Source: Acidimicrobiaceae bacterium
GTDB taxonomy: Bacteria; Actinomycetota; Acidimicrobiia; Acidimicrobiales; Bog-793
Assembly (NCBI GenBank): GCA_027459565.1
Contig: DAIDIA010000095.1
Coordinates: forward strand, 1 to 13,979
Length of the DNA: 13,979 nt
Reading direction: 5' to 3'
Positions 6,750 to 13,685 of this stretch are shown in pieces (positions within the stretch are counted from its first letter, which is position 1; every line of letters starts with the position of its first letter). A program made the position numbers and the translations under genes. The notes below the pieces were generated by a model, which was given only the letters and a program-made list of their open reading frames with translations, ran no database searches and was not told the origin of the DNA.

Positions 6750-8654
6750 GTGTTCCCCCGTCCCGACCACATTCCCGATGCGCCTGGGTCGTACCAGTTC
6801 AAGGATTGTGACGGCAGGGTCATCTATGTCGGAAAGGCGAAGAGCCTCAAGTCGCGTCTTTCGAGCTACTTTGTCCGCCCGGAGTTGTTGCACCCTCGTA
6901 CTGCGCAGATGATGGAGCGCGCCGCCTCGGTGGAGTGGATCCAGGTGCGAAGCGATGTCGAGGCGATCATGCTCGAATACAACCTGATAAAGGTTCACCG
7001 ACCGCATTTCAATGTCCGACTCATCGATGACAAGACCTATCCCTGGCTGGCGGTCACCATCGACGAGCAGTTTCCGCGCGCGATGATCACCCGAGGTTCT
7101 CGCCGCAAGGGCACTCGGTACTTCGGACCCTATGCGCAGTCCTATGCGCTCCGCGAGACGCTCGACCTGTTGCTCCGGACCTTTCCGCTTCGGACGTGCA
7201 ACGACGCGAAATACCGGCGCCATGAGCGGCTTGGGCGTCCGTGCCTTCTCTTCCACATCGAACGTTGCAGTGGCCCGTGCGTCGGCGAGATCTCACCCGA
7301 GGACTATCGCCTCTTGGTTGACGGGATCATGAGCTTCATGGACGGTGACACCAAGGCGATCACCGAGCAGCTCGAGACGGCGATGCAAGAGGCTTCGAAG
7401 AACCAGAGATACGAAGAGGCTGCGACGTATCGCGACAAGCTTGAGTCGATCCAGATCGCAGGCCAGCGACAGGAGATGGTCGCCTCTTCGGACGAGGATC
7501 TCGACATCATCGGAATTGCTGAGGACGAACTCGAGGCGGCGGTACAGGTGCTGCACGTGCGACACGGGAGAGTCGTCGGAAGGAACGGGTTCATCCTCGA
7601 GAAGGTGGAGCCGATGTCGACCGAGGAACTCACCGGGCGCGTCCTCGAGACGAACTACGGGGAGACCCCGCTCAGTATCGCCGGCGAGGTGCTCGTCGAT
7701 GTACTTCCGGACGAGCACGCCATCTACGCCGAGTGGCTCTCCGGGCGTCGGGGCATGCGCGTCCATATCCACGCGCCAAAGCGCGGTCGCAAGAGACGCC
7801 TGCTCGACACCGCGGCCGCGAATGCAAAGGAGCAGTTGGTGCGCCACCGCACGCGGCGTGCGGGAGATCTCACCTCCCGAGCCCAGGCACTCGACCAGCT
7901 GAAGAGCTATCTCGGTCTGCGGACCGCTCCGTTGCGGATCGAGTGCTACGACATGAGCCACCTTCAGGGGACCAACTACGTCGGCTCCATGGTGGTGATG
8001 GAGGACGGTCTCCTCAAAAGGCCCGACTACCGCAGATTCAAGGTGAACGCCGTTGCCGGGAATGATGACTACTCGGCAATGCGCGAGGTGCTCCTTCGTC
8101 GCCTGCGCCGCATCGACGAGGTCGATGACAGCGCCGACGCGGGCAGAGCGGCGCGGTTCTCTTACCCTCCGCAGCTGCTCCTGCTCGATGGCGGGAAGGG
8201 CCAGCTCGGAGTCGGCATCGAGGTCGTCCGCGAGCTCGGGCTCGAAGGACGGCTCGAGCTCGCTGCCCTCGCCAAGCAATTCGAGGAGGTCTACGTACCC
8301 GGCCGTTCCGATCCGATTCGCATTCCGCGCGACAGCGAGGCCATCTATCTCCTGCAGCAGATCCGGGATGAGGCGCACCGCTTCGCAGTCAGCTTCCACC
8401 GCGAGCTGCGGAATCGAAACATGACGAGGGGGGCACTCGATGACGTTGTCGGTCTGGGTCCGAAGCGGAGGCGGCGCCTGTTGAGCGAGATGGGCAATGT
8501 GCGCGCGATCAGAGCGAAATCCCTTGCCGACCTCGAGGGGATCGAATGGCTTCCGAACGCAGTCGCTCGCTCGCTCTACGAACATCTTCACGGGCCGTCA
8601 CCAAAGCGAACGGACACGGGGACGACGGTCGATATGGAGGCGGGGAGCCGATGA
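6750..8654 (+). CDS. uvrC: UvrABC system subunit C (dual-incision endonuclease)
   Basis: UvrC cuts the damaged strand on both sides of the lesion in the UvrB-DNA complex. The 634-residue product has an N-terminal GIY-YIG nuclease (GSYQF at 13-17, IYVGKAK at 25-31) for the 3' cut. Four cysteines at 150, 165, 173 and 177 match the cysteines proposed to hold an iron-sulfur cluster in E. coli UvrC. A UVR domain for UvrB contact follows (about 205-235). The RNase H-like nuclease for the 5' cut shows CYDMSH with Asp401, LLDGGKGQLG with Asp480, and DEAH with His543. C-terminal helix-hairpin-helix motifs include VVGLGPKRRRRLL. The start GTG at 6750 is chosen because family homology begins a few residues later and no other start codon lies near it in frame. 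Longer readings would run antisense into the phosphotransferase gene. The stop overlaps the next gene's ATG. Confidence 0.97.
   Translation: MFPRPDHIPDAPGSYQFKDCDGRVIYVGKAKSLKSRLSSYFVRPELLHPRTAQMMERAASVEWIQVRSDVEAIMLEYNLIKVHRPHFNVRLIDDKTYPWLAVTIDEQFPRAMITRGSRRKGTRYFGPYAQSYALRETLDLLLRTFPLRTCNDAKYRRHERLGRPCLLFHIERCSGPCVGEISPEDYRLLVDGIMSFMDGDTKAITEQLETAMQEASKNQRYEEAATYRDKLESIQIAGQRQEMVASSDEDLDIIGIAEDELEAAVQVLHVRHGRVVGRNGFILEKVEPMSTEELTGRVLETNYGETPLSIAGEVLVDVLPDEHAIYAEWLSGRRGMRVHIHAPKRGRKRRLLDTAAANAKEQLVRHRTRRAGDLTSRAQALDQLKSYLGLRTAPLRIECYDMSHLQGTNYVGSMVVMEDGLLKRPDYRRFKVNAVAGNDDYSAMREVLLRRLRRIDEVDDSADAGRAARFSYPPQLLLLDGGKGQLGVGIEVVRELGLEGRLELAALAKQFEEVYVPGRSDPIRIPRDSEAIYLLQQIRDEAHRFAVSFHRELRNRNMTRGALDDVVGLGPKRRRRLLSEMGNVRAIRAKSLADLEGIEWLPNAVARSLYEHLHGPSPKRTDTGTTVDMEAGSR
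8636..8640 (+). promoter_or_regulatory. Ribosome binding site of the methyltransferase gene
   Basis: GGAGG, inside the end of uvrC and 10 bases before the ATG at 8651. With the four-base ATGA overlap it supports translational coupling to uvrC. Confidence 0.6.
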
Positions 8655-9439
8655 CGTCGGGCACTGACCCATTGCTGCCACGGGGAACTCCGGTCGACGT
8701 CGCCGTCGCGATTTGGGATCAGCACGCGCAGTGGTGGCGCGAGACCTTCAGCGAGGGTGCGGATATCGAGTACGCCGAGGAGATCGTTCCGCTCGTCACG
8801 AGGGTCTTTGCCGCGCGAGATCGTGTACTCGACCTCGGCTGTGGCGAGGGGCAGATCTCCCGGGCGCTTCACGAGACCAACGCCTCAATGAGGATCTTCG
8901 GTCTGGATCCGTCGAACGAGCAGCTCCAGAACGCGCGTCGGGGATCCGCTCCGGAGATCAGTTTCGTCCAGGGAGCGGCGGAGCGGATCCCGTTCGCGGA
9001 CGGCTCATTCGACGGAGTCGTCTGCTGTCTCGCCATCGAGCACTGCGAGGACGTCGATCTCGTCCTCGCGGAGGTCGCGCGCGTGCTGTCTCCAGGCGGA
9101 GCCTTCTTCTTGTTGATCAACCATCCCCTCTACCAAGGGATCGGTAGCGGTTTCGTCGACGACCAGATCCTGGGTGAGCACTATTGGCGGGTCGGACCCT
9201 ATCTCGAGGAGAGGGTGGCTTTCGAGGAGGTAGATCTTGGGGTCACGCTGCCGTTTGCCCATCGCCCGCTGTCGCGGTACATCAATCCTCTGGCGACGCG
9301 CGATCTCGTGCTTGTGGAGATGTTCGAGCCGCCGCCCCTGCCGGCGTTTCTCGCGGGCTCCATCGACCCCGATCTCGAATCGGCGATTCCGCGCCTTCTC
9401 GCTCTGCATTTCGAGCACCGACCCCGACCTACAATCTGA
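8651..9439 (+). CDS. Class I SAM-dependent methyltransferase, substrate unknown
   Basis: The 262-residue protein has a Rossmann-like methyltransferase domain of the type 11 group. Motif I VLDLGCGEG at 59-67 binds S-adenosylmethionine, and the acidic Asp86 at the end of strand 2 (IFGLDPS) should contact the SAM ribose. The motif FADGSFDGVVCCLAIEH marks strand 4, and ARVLSPGGAFFLL marks motif III. The last 80 or so residues (after LINHPLYQ) form an accessory region rich in Pro, Leu and acidic residues, which I cannot assign to a substrate class. The ATG overlaps the uvrC stop codon as ATGA, so the two are surely co-transcribed and probably translationally coupled. A start 105 bases upstream in the same frame would lie wholly inside uvrC and is less likely. 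Methyltransferase identity is firm; a DNA-repair role is only suggested by position. Confidence 0.9.
   Translation: MTSGTDPLLPRGTPVDVAVAIWDQHAQWWRETFSEGADIEYAEEIVPLVTRVFAARDRVLDLGCGEGQISRALHETNASMRIFGLDPSNEQLQNARRGSAPEISFVQGAAERIPFADGSFDGVVCCLAIEHCEDVDLVLAEVARVLSPGGAFFLLINHPLYQGIGSGFVDDQILGEHYWRVGPYLEERVAFEEVDLGVTLPFAHRPLSRYINPLATRDLVLVEMFEPPPLPAFLAGSIDPDLESAIPRLLALHFEHRPRPTI
9430..9435 (+). promoter_or_regulatory. Possible -10 element for rapZ
   Basis: TACAAT matches the TATAAT consensus at five of six positions and lies at the end of the methyltransferase gene, 64 bases before the rapZ start. No clear -35 is seen 16-18 bases upstream, so this could be chance. If real, rapZ-yvcK would have a promoter separate from uvrC. 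Confidence 0.27.
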
Positions 9440-9450
9440 ACAGGACCTTG

Positions 9451-9462
9451 GCACCATGGTGC
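9451..9462. repeat. Perfect 12-bp palindrome upstream of rapZ
   Basis: GCACCATGGTGC is a perfect inverted repeat in the 60-base gap between the methyltransferase and rapZ, about 16 bases after the possible -10 at 9430-9435. It could be an operator half-site pair or a small RNA hairpin, or chance. No function can be assigned from the sequence. Confidence 0.4.
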
Positions 9463-9483
9463 AATGGGTCATCTGGAACGACG

Positions 9484-9492
9484 AGGAGGGGG
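9484..9492 (+). promoter_or_regulatory. Ribosome binding site of rapZ
   Basis: AGGAGGGGG lies seven bases before the GTG at 9500. It decides in favour of that start over the in-frame ATG at 9464, which has no such site. Confidence 0.75.
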
Positions 9493-9499
9493 CCGCGCG

Positions 9500-10354
9500 G
9501 TGATCGAGTACCTCGTCGTAACCGGACTGTCTGGAGCAGGGAGGTCGAGTGCCGCGGCGACGCTCGAGGATCTTGGCTGGTTCGTGATCGACAATCTTCC
9601 GCCCGCTTTGATTGGGCGCGTTGCGGAACTCGCCGGGAGACGCGACTCTGATCTTGAGAGACTCTGCTTCGTCACGGGGCGCGGAGGACCAGACTCGATC
9701 GGAGATCTTGTTGCGATCGTCGCAGGGTTGCGCGCGACGGGCGCGCGGGTGCGGATGCTCTTTTTGGATTCATCGGATGAGGTGCTGGTGCGCCGCTTCG
9801 AAGGTACCAGGCGACGGCATCCGGTCGAGGGCCCTACGCTCCTCGACGCGATCCGGACCGAGCGCGCGCTCTTGCAGGACATACGACAGAGCGCGGATGT
9901 CGTGATCGATACGAGCTCCGTGAATATCAACGAACTTCGCAGCAGGCTCTCTGATCTCTTCGTCGATGATCGGTCGGGGAGCGCCATGGAGACCGCAGTC
10001 CTCTCTTTTGGCTTCAAGCACGGCCTGCCGCTCGACGTCGACCTCGTGCTTGACTGTCGGTTCCTTCCGAATCCCCACTGGGTGGATGAACTGCGCAACC
10101 TCACAGGGCTCGACGAACCTGTACGCGAGTTCGTGCTTGCCTCGGGTGAATCCCAGGAATTCCTCGACCGCGTGACCGACCTCCTGACCTTCCTGCTTCC
10201 CGCCTATGCCCGAGAGGGCAAGGCGTATCTGTCGATTGCAATTGGCTGCACCGGCGGTCAACATCGGTCCGTCGTCATTGCCGAGGAGCTCGCCGCAAGA
10301 GTCAAGGAGCTTGGTTTTCATCCGAATGTGCATCACCGGGACATTGAGCGATAG
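9500..10354 (+). CDS. rapZ: RapZ/YvcJ-family P-loop nucleotide-binding protein
   Basis: The 284-residue protein is the RapZ (YvcJ) family P-loop protein, whose E. coli member is an RNA-binding adaptor controlling glucosamine-6-phosphate synthase. Gram-positive members are nucleotide-binding and GTP-hydrolysing, with less clear roles. The N-terminal loop GLSGAGRSS is at 9-17. It has Arg where most Walker A motifs have Lys, which is usual in actinobacterial members. It is followed by LEDLGWFVIDNLPP. The C-terminal domain carries the hallmark GCTGGQHRS at 249-257 and ends with HHRDIER. Length matches the family. The GTG start is supported by a strong Shine-Dalgarno site. yvcK follows after 28 bases, the usual partner arrangement. 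The E. coli function may not transfer to this organism. Confidence 0.95.
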   Translation: MIEYLVVTGLSGAGRSSAAATLEDLGWFVIDNLPPALIGRVAELAGRRDSDLERLCFVTGRGGPDSIGDLVAIVAGLRATGARVRMLFLDSSDEVLVRRFEGTRRRHPVEGPTLLDAIRTERALLQDIRQSADVVIDTSSVNINELRSRLSDLFVDDRSGSAMETAVLSFGFKHGLPLDVDLVLDCRFLPNPHWVDELRNLTGLDEPVREFVLASGESQEFLDRVTDLLTFLLPAYAREGKAYLSIAIGCTGGQHRSVVIAEELAARVKELGFHPNVHHRDIER

Positions 10355-10382
10355 TCGAGACCGACATGACCGACCGGATCAG

Positions 10383-11294
10383 GTGGAGAAGTTGAACGCC
10401 GCGGTGCGCCAGAGTGAGCGCTTTCGGGATGGTCCGCGTGTGGTCGCGATCGGCGGCGGACACGGACAGGCGAAGAGCCTCGCGGCGATCCGGCAGTTCG
10501 CGAACACGGTCACCGCGATTGTCTCGGTTGCAGATGATGGCGGATCCAGTGGGCGGCTGCGCGAGGCCTTTGGCATTCCCGCGCCCGGTGACCTCCGCAG
10601 ATGCCTCGATGCCCTGCTTCCGGAGCGCTCGCCCCTCGGTGACGCGCTTGAGCACCGTTTCGGCGCCGGCGAACTCGAGGGCCACACGTTTGGCAATCTC
10701 CTCCTCGCCGCCCTGACCGTGACGACCGGTGACTTCGTCGAGGCCGTCAGCGAAGCCTGCCGGCTCCTCGACACCGTCGGAGTCGTCTGGCCCGCCACGA
10801 CGACCGCGGTCACGCTCTGCGCCTCCACGCTTGACGCAGAGCTCGCGGGTCAGGTGCGGATCATGGCCACCGAGGGTGTTACGCGGGTCTCGCTCACGCC
10901 GGCCGACGCGCGATCGCCCGAGTGCGCGGTGCGCGCGATCAAGGAGGCGGAGATGATCGTTCTCGGCCCCGGCTCGCTCTATACGAGCGTGCTGGCGGCG
11001 CTTGTGCCAAGGGACCTGTGCGATGCGCTGAGCTTCAGCGATGCAAAGATCGTCTACGTATGCAATCTGCGCCAGCAGATTCCTGAGACCTCCGGTTACA
11101 CCGTGGGCAATCACGTCGAAGCGTTGATCGCGCATGGCATCACACCCGATGTCGTGATTGCGGACACGCGTGAGATCGACCTCGGCGAGGTTCCCGAGGG
11201 CGTCATTTTGCGTACCTGTGCTCTCAGTGGTGAGAACGGCGCGGTTCATGACGTCAATCTGCTTGCCGCGGAGTTGCGGGCTCAGCTCGGATGA
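10383..11294 (+). CDS. yvcK: YvcK/CofD-like protein (gluconeogenesis/cell-envelope factor)
   Basis: This is the YvcK (GlmR) branch of the CofD-like superfamily, a UDP-sugar-binding protein needed for growth on gluconeogenic carbon and for cell-wall synthesis in Bacillus and mycobacteria. Features from this start are VVAIGGGHG at 20-28 and VADDGGSSGRLR from residue 49. Later come GDLRRCLDAL, the GHTFGNLLLAAL segment and GPGSLYTSVLAAL, then NLRQQIPETSGYT and ADTREIDLG. At 303 residues it is near the usual 310-330. The start is uncertain. GTG 10383 is listed; TTG 10392 has an AGGTGG five bases upstream, and GTG 10404 is also possible. All give the complete conserved domain. It follows rapZ as usual, but whiA, its normal downstream neighbour, is absent. 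Confidence 0.93.
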   Translation: MEKLNAAVRQSERFRDGPRVVAIGGGHGQAKSLAAIRQFANTVTAIVSVADDGGSSGRLREAFGIPAPGDLRRCLDALLPERSPLGDALEHRFGAGELEGHTFGNLLLAALTVTTGDFVEAVSEACRLLDTVGVVWPATTTAVTLCASTLDAELAGQVRIMATEGVTRVSLTPADARSPECAVRAIKEAEMIVLGPGSLYTSVLAALVPRDLCDALSFSDAKIVYVCNLRQQIPETSGYTVGNHVEALIAHGITPDVVIADTREIDLGEVPEGVILRTCALSGENGAVHDVNLLAAELRAQLG

Positions 11295-11481
11295 GCGATG
11301 GATAGTCCGTCATCTGCCCGTTCGGAGACACTCTGACCTGCGCTTTGTGATGGAAATGCGATGATGGAGGGGTGGTTGTTGCACGAACGGCTTTTCTAGG
11401 GCAAATTGTCTCGACTGCAATGGGGCAGTAAGTCGTTGCGCAAAGACGCGTGGCGCGTACAGGTTTTCGGACGGTGACGGC
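11295..11481 (+). promoter_or_regulatory. 187-base gap leader/promoter region, no gene
   Basis: No protein-like reading frame is present, and the DNA looks somewhat richer in A and T than its neighbours. One -35/-10 candidate for gap is TTGTCT at 11406-11411 with TAAGTC at 11429-11434, spacing 17. Another is a TACAGG near 11458 with TTGCGC upstream. Neither is strong. A small inverted repeat, ACGCG-TGG-CGCGT, lies at 11446-11458. Two 12-codon frames, 11298-11336 and 11361-11399, lack ribosome sites and are probably chance. No clear terminator follows yvcK; only a 5-bp hairpin at 11280-11296 spans its stop. The region is the position where whiA would be expected. Confidence 0.5.
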
Positions 11482-12501
11482 ATGTCCGTACGGGTAGCGA
11501 TTAACGGTTTTGGTCGTATTGGACGGAATTTCTTGCGGGCCGTTGCGGCGACAGATTCGGCTATCGAGATCGTAGCGATCAACGACCTCGTCTCGATCGA
11601 CGCGAATGCGCATCTCTTGCGATATGACTCCTCCCAGGGTCGATTTCCGGGTACCGTCGAGGTTGATGGCGGTGGCATCGTCGTAAACGGTCGCGCGATC
11701 TCCGTGTATGCCGAGAGGGATCCGAAGGACCTTCCATGGAAAGACCTCGCGATCGACGTTGTGGTCGAGTCGACCGGCCGGTTCACCAAGCGCGATCAGG
11801 CTGCGAAGCATATTGAGGCTGGAGCGCGCCGCGTGGTTGTCTCGGCCCCTGCTGACGGCGCCGACGCGACCTTTGTCGTCGGTGTCAACGACCAGAGCTT
11901 TGATCCGACCGCGCACTTCGTCGTCTCGAATGCGTCGTGCACAACCAACTGCTTCGTGCCCATGGTGAAGGTGCTTGACGATGCCTTTGGGGTCCGTCAC
12001 GGTCTGATGACCACGGTCCATGCCTATACCAATGACCAGGAGCTACTGGATCTCGCGCGTGACAACATGCGCAGGGCCCGGGCGGCAGCGGTGAACATCG
12101 TTCCCACCCAGACCGGCGCTGCCCGAGCGACGAGCCTCGTCATGGAGTCGATGAAGGGGCGCCTCGACGGACAGGCGCTTCGCGTACCGGTGCAGGATGG
12201 TTCGATCACGGACTTCACGGCAATCATCGGTGCATCCGCTTCCGTGGCGCAGATCAATGAGGCGTTCGCGTCCGCGGCACGTTCAGGACCTCTGGCCCCT
12301 GTCCTCGAATACACCTCCGATCCGATCGTCTCGAGCGATATCGTCGGCAACCCTTCGTCATGCATCTTCGATTCGGAGCTGACGATGGCGATCGCCCTGC
12401 CCGATGGGACGACACTCGTGAAGGTCTTTGGTTGGTATGACAACGAGTGGGGATATTCGAACCGGCTTGTCGACCTGATTGCGATCATCGGCAGACCGTG
12501 A
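11482..12501 (+). CDS. gap: Type I glyceraldehyde-3-phosphate dehydrogenase
   Basis: It oxidises and phosphorylates glyceraldehyde 3-phosphate to 1,3-bisphosphoglycerate in glycolysis, or runs in reverse, in the cytosol. The 339-residue protein has the dinucleotide-binding INGFGRIGR at 7-15. Asp35 (AINDL) favours NAD over NADP. The catalytic segment SNASCTTNC has the nucleophile Cys153, and His180 lies in VHAYTNDQ. The C-terminal KVFGWYDNEWGYS signature is intact. The RRARAAAVNIVPT stretch also fits the NAD-using catabolic type. Length is normal. The start ATG has only a weak upstream site (GGACGG, 11469-11474). Its last codon overlaps the pgk start by four bases. It heads a gap-pgk-tpiA cluster that is common in bacteria. 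Confidence 0.98.
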   Translation: MSVRVAINGFGRIGRNFLRAVAATDSAIEIVAINDLVSIDANAHLLRYDSSQGRFPGTVEVDGGGIVVNGRAISVYAERDPKDLPWKDLAIDVVVESTGRFTKRDQAAKHIEAGARRVVVSAPADGADATFVVGVNDQSFDPTAHFVVSNASCTTNCFVPMVKVLDDAFGVRHGLMTTVHAYTNDQELLDLARDNMRRARAAAVNIVPTQTGAARATSLVMESMKGRLDGQALRVPVQDGSITDFTAIIGASASVAQINEAFASAARSGPLAPVLEYTSDPIVSSDIVGNPSSCIFDSELTMAIALPDGTTLVKVFGWYDNEWGYSNRLVDLIAIIGRP

Positions 12502-13619
12502 ATCACCTTCTACCAGAGCTTGAGGACCTCCCTGACCTAGCCGGCAAGAGTGTCCTTGTCAGAGTCGACTTCAATGTTCCGGTGCACGTCGACGAGCGTG
12601 GAAAGCGCGTCATCTCCGATCGTTTCCGAATCCGCGAGGCCGTGCCGACGCTGACCTATCTCATCAACCATCGGGCTCGGGTCACCGTCTGCACCCATCT
12701 TGACCGCCCGGGCGGCAAGTTCGTTCCCGAACTCAGCGTCGAACCGATCCGCGCGTACCTCAACGAGCTCGTCCCGGGCGTGACACTGCTCGAGAACCTC
12801 CGATTCGATCCGGGTGAAGAGGCGAATGACCCGGCCTTCGTCGACTGGCTCGTCGACAAACACGACTATTACGTCAATGACGCCTTCGGGGTCTCGCACC
12901 GGCCACATGCCTCCGTCATCGGACCCCCGACCCGGATTCCCTCTGCCGCGGGAAGGCTTCTCGCTCGGGAGGCGGAGGTCCTCGGTGAGCTGATCACCGC
13001 GCCGAACCGACCCTTCGTCGCGATCGTCGGTGGCGCGAAGATCTCGGACAAGCTCGCGGTGCTGCGCGCACTGGCAACCAAGGTGGATACGTTGATCGTC
13101 GGTGGAGGTATGTCGTACACCTTTCTGGCGGCGATGGGTCATGAGATCGGAGATTCGTTGTTTGACGCCTCCCAGGTGGACGCGTGCCGTGCGCTTCTCG
13201 AGGGTTCGACGAAGATCCTGCTTCCGCTCGACGCCATCGCCATCAACAGGTCCACCGGAGAGGTCCGGAACGTCGGCCGCGACATACCGAGGGGATTCTC
13301 CGGTCTTGACATCGGCCCACAGACCGCTGCTCGCTTTGCCGAGGAGATCGCATCGGCAAAGAGTGTTCTCTGGAACGGGCCAATGGGAGTATTCGAAGAC
13401 GAGCGCTTCTGCGCCGGAACCAGAGCGGTCGCGGAGGCAGTTGCGGCATGCAGGGGTTTCACAGTCGTCGGCGGCGGCGATTCGGTGGCGGCAATCGATG
13501 CATTCAAGCTCGAGGATCACATCGATCACGTATCGACCGGAGGAGGTGCTTCGATGGAGTTCATCGAACAGGGAGACCTCTGTGGCATCGCGGCACTTCG
13601 CAACTCCGTGCGCCCTTGA
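12498..13619 (+). CDS. pgk: Phosphoglycerate kinase, compact form
   Basis: It transfers phosphate from 1,3-bisphosphoglycerate to ADP, making ATP in the cytosol. Seen in the 373-residue product are RVDFNVP at 22-28, SDRFRIR at 40-46, THLDRPGGK at 66-74, LLENLRF at 97-103 and GGAKISDK from 178. The WNGPMGVFE loop is at 292-300 and the GGGDS nucleotide loop at 325-329. It is shorter than the usual 390-400. The lost residues appear to lie between VEPIRAYLNELVPG and LLENLRF, where other kinases have about 15-20 more. In the usual SHLGRPxG motif, the Gly is replaced by Asp69. The GTG start overlaps the gap stop as GTGA, implying translational coupling. A longer in-frame ATG at 12447 lies inside gap and is not favoured. 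Confidence 0.96.
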   Translation: MNHLLPELEDLPDLAGKSVLVRVDFNVPVHVDERGKRVISDRFRIREAVPTLTYLINHRARVTVCTHLDRPGGKFVPELSVEPIRAYLNELVPGVTLLENLRFDPGEEANDPAFVDWLVDKHDYYVNDAFGVSHRPHASVIGPPTRIPSAAGRLLAREAEVLGELITAPNRPFVAIVGGAKISDKLAVLRALATKVDTLIVGGGMSYTFLAAMGHEIGDSLFDASQVDACRALLEGSTKILLPLDAIAINRSTGEVRNVGRDIPRGFSGLDIGPQTAARFAEEIASAKSVLWNGPMGVFEDERFCAGTRAVAEAVAACRGFTVVGGGDSVAAIDAFKLEDHIDHVSTGGGASMEFIEQGDLCGIAALRNSVRP

Positions 13620-13620
13620 G

Positions 13621-13642
13621 CGAGAGACCGGGGACCCTCTCG
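13621..13642 (+). other. Small hairpin between pgk and tpiA
   Basis: CGAGAG (13621-13626) can pair perfectly with CTCTCG (13637-13642) across a 10-base loop, starting one base after the pgk stop. There is no T-tract and the stem is short. It might tune mRNA decay or readthrough into tpiA, or be chance. Confidence 0.25.
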
Positions 13643-13685
13643 AGCGGACACATCCCAGCGGTCGAGCCTCTTCTAAGGTGGTGAG

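Noticed and set aside
7293..8591. 432-codon minus-strand frame opposite uvrC
   Set aside because: Same explanation: antisense to a full-length UvrC with all its catalytic motifs.
9440..9500. tRNA-like string near CCATGGTGCAATGG before rapZ
   Set aside because: It resembles the D-arm of some glutamine tRNAs, but no anticodon arm, T-arm or acceptor pairing follows before the rapZ ribosome site.
9524..9550. Arg instead of Lys in the RapZ nucleotide loop
   Set aside because: GAGRS is the normal form in actinobacterial members, so it is a lineage mark and not a lost function.
11361..11399. 12-codon leader-peptide-like frame before gap
   Set aside because: It has no convincing ribosome site, no run of regulatory codons and no attenuator hairpin; probably chance.
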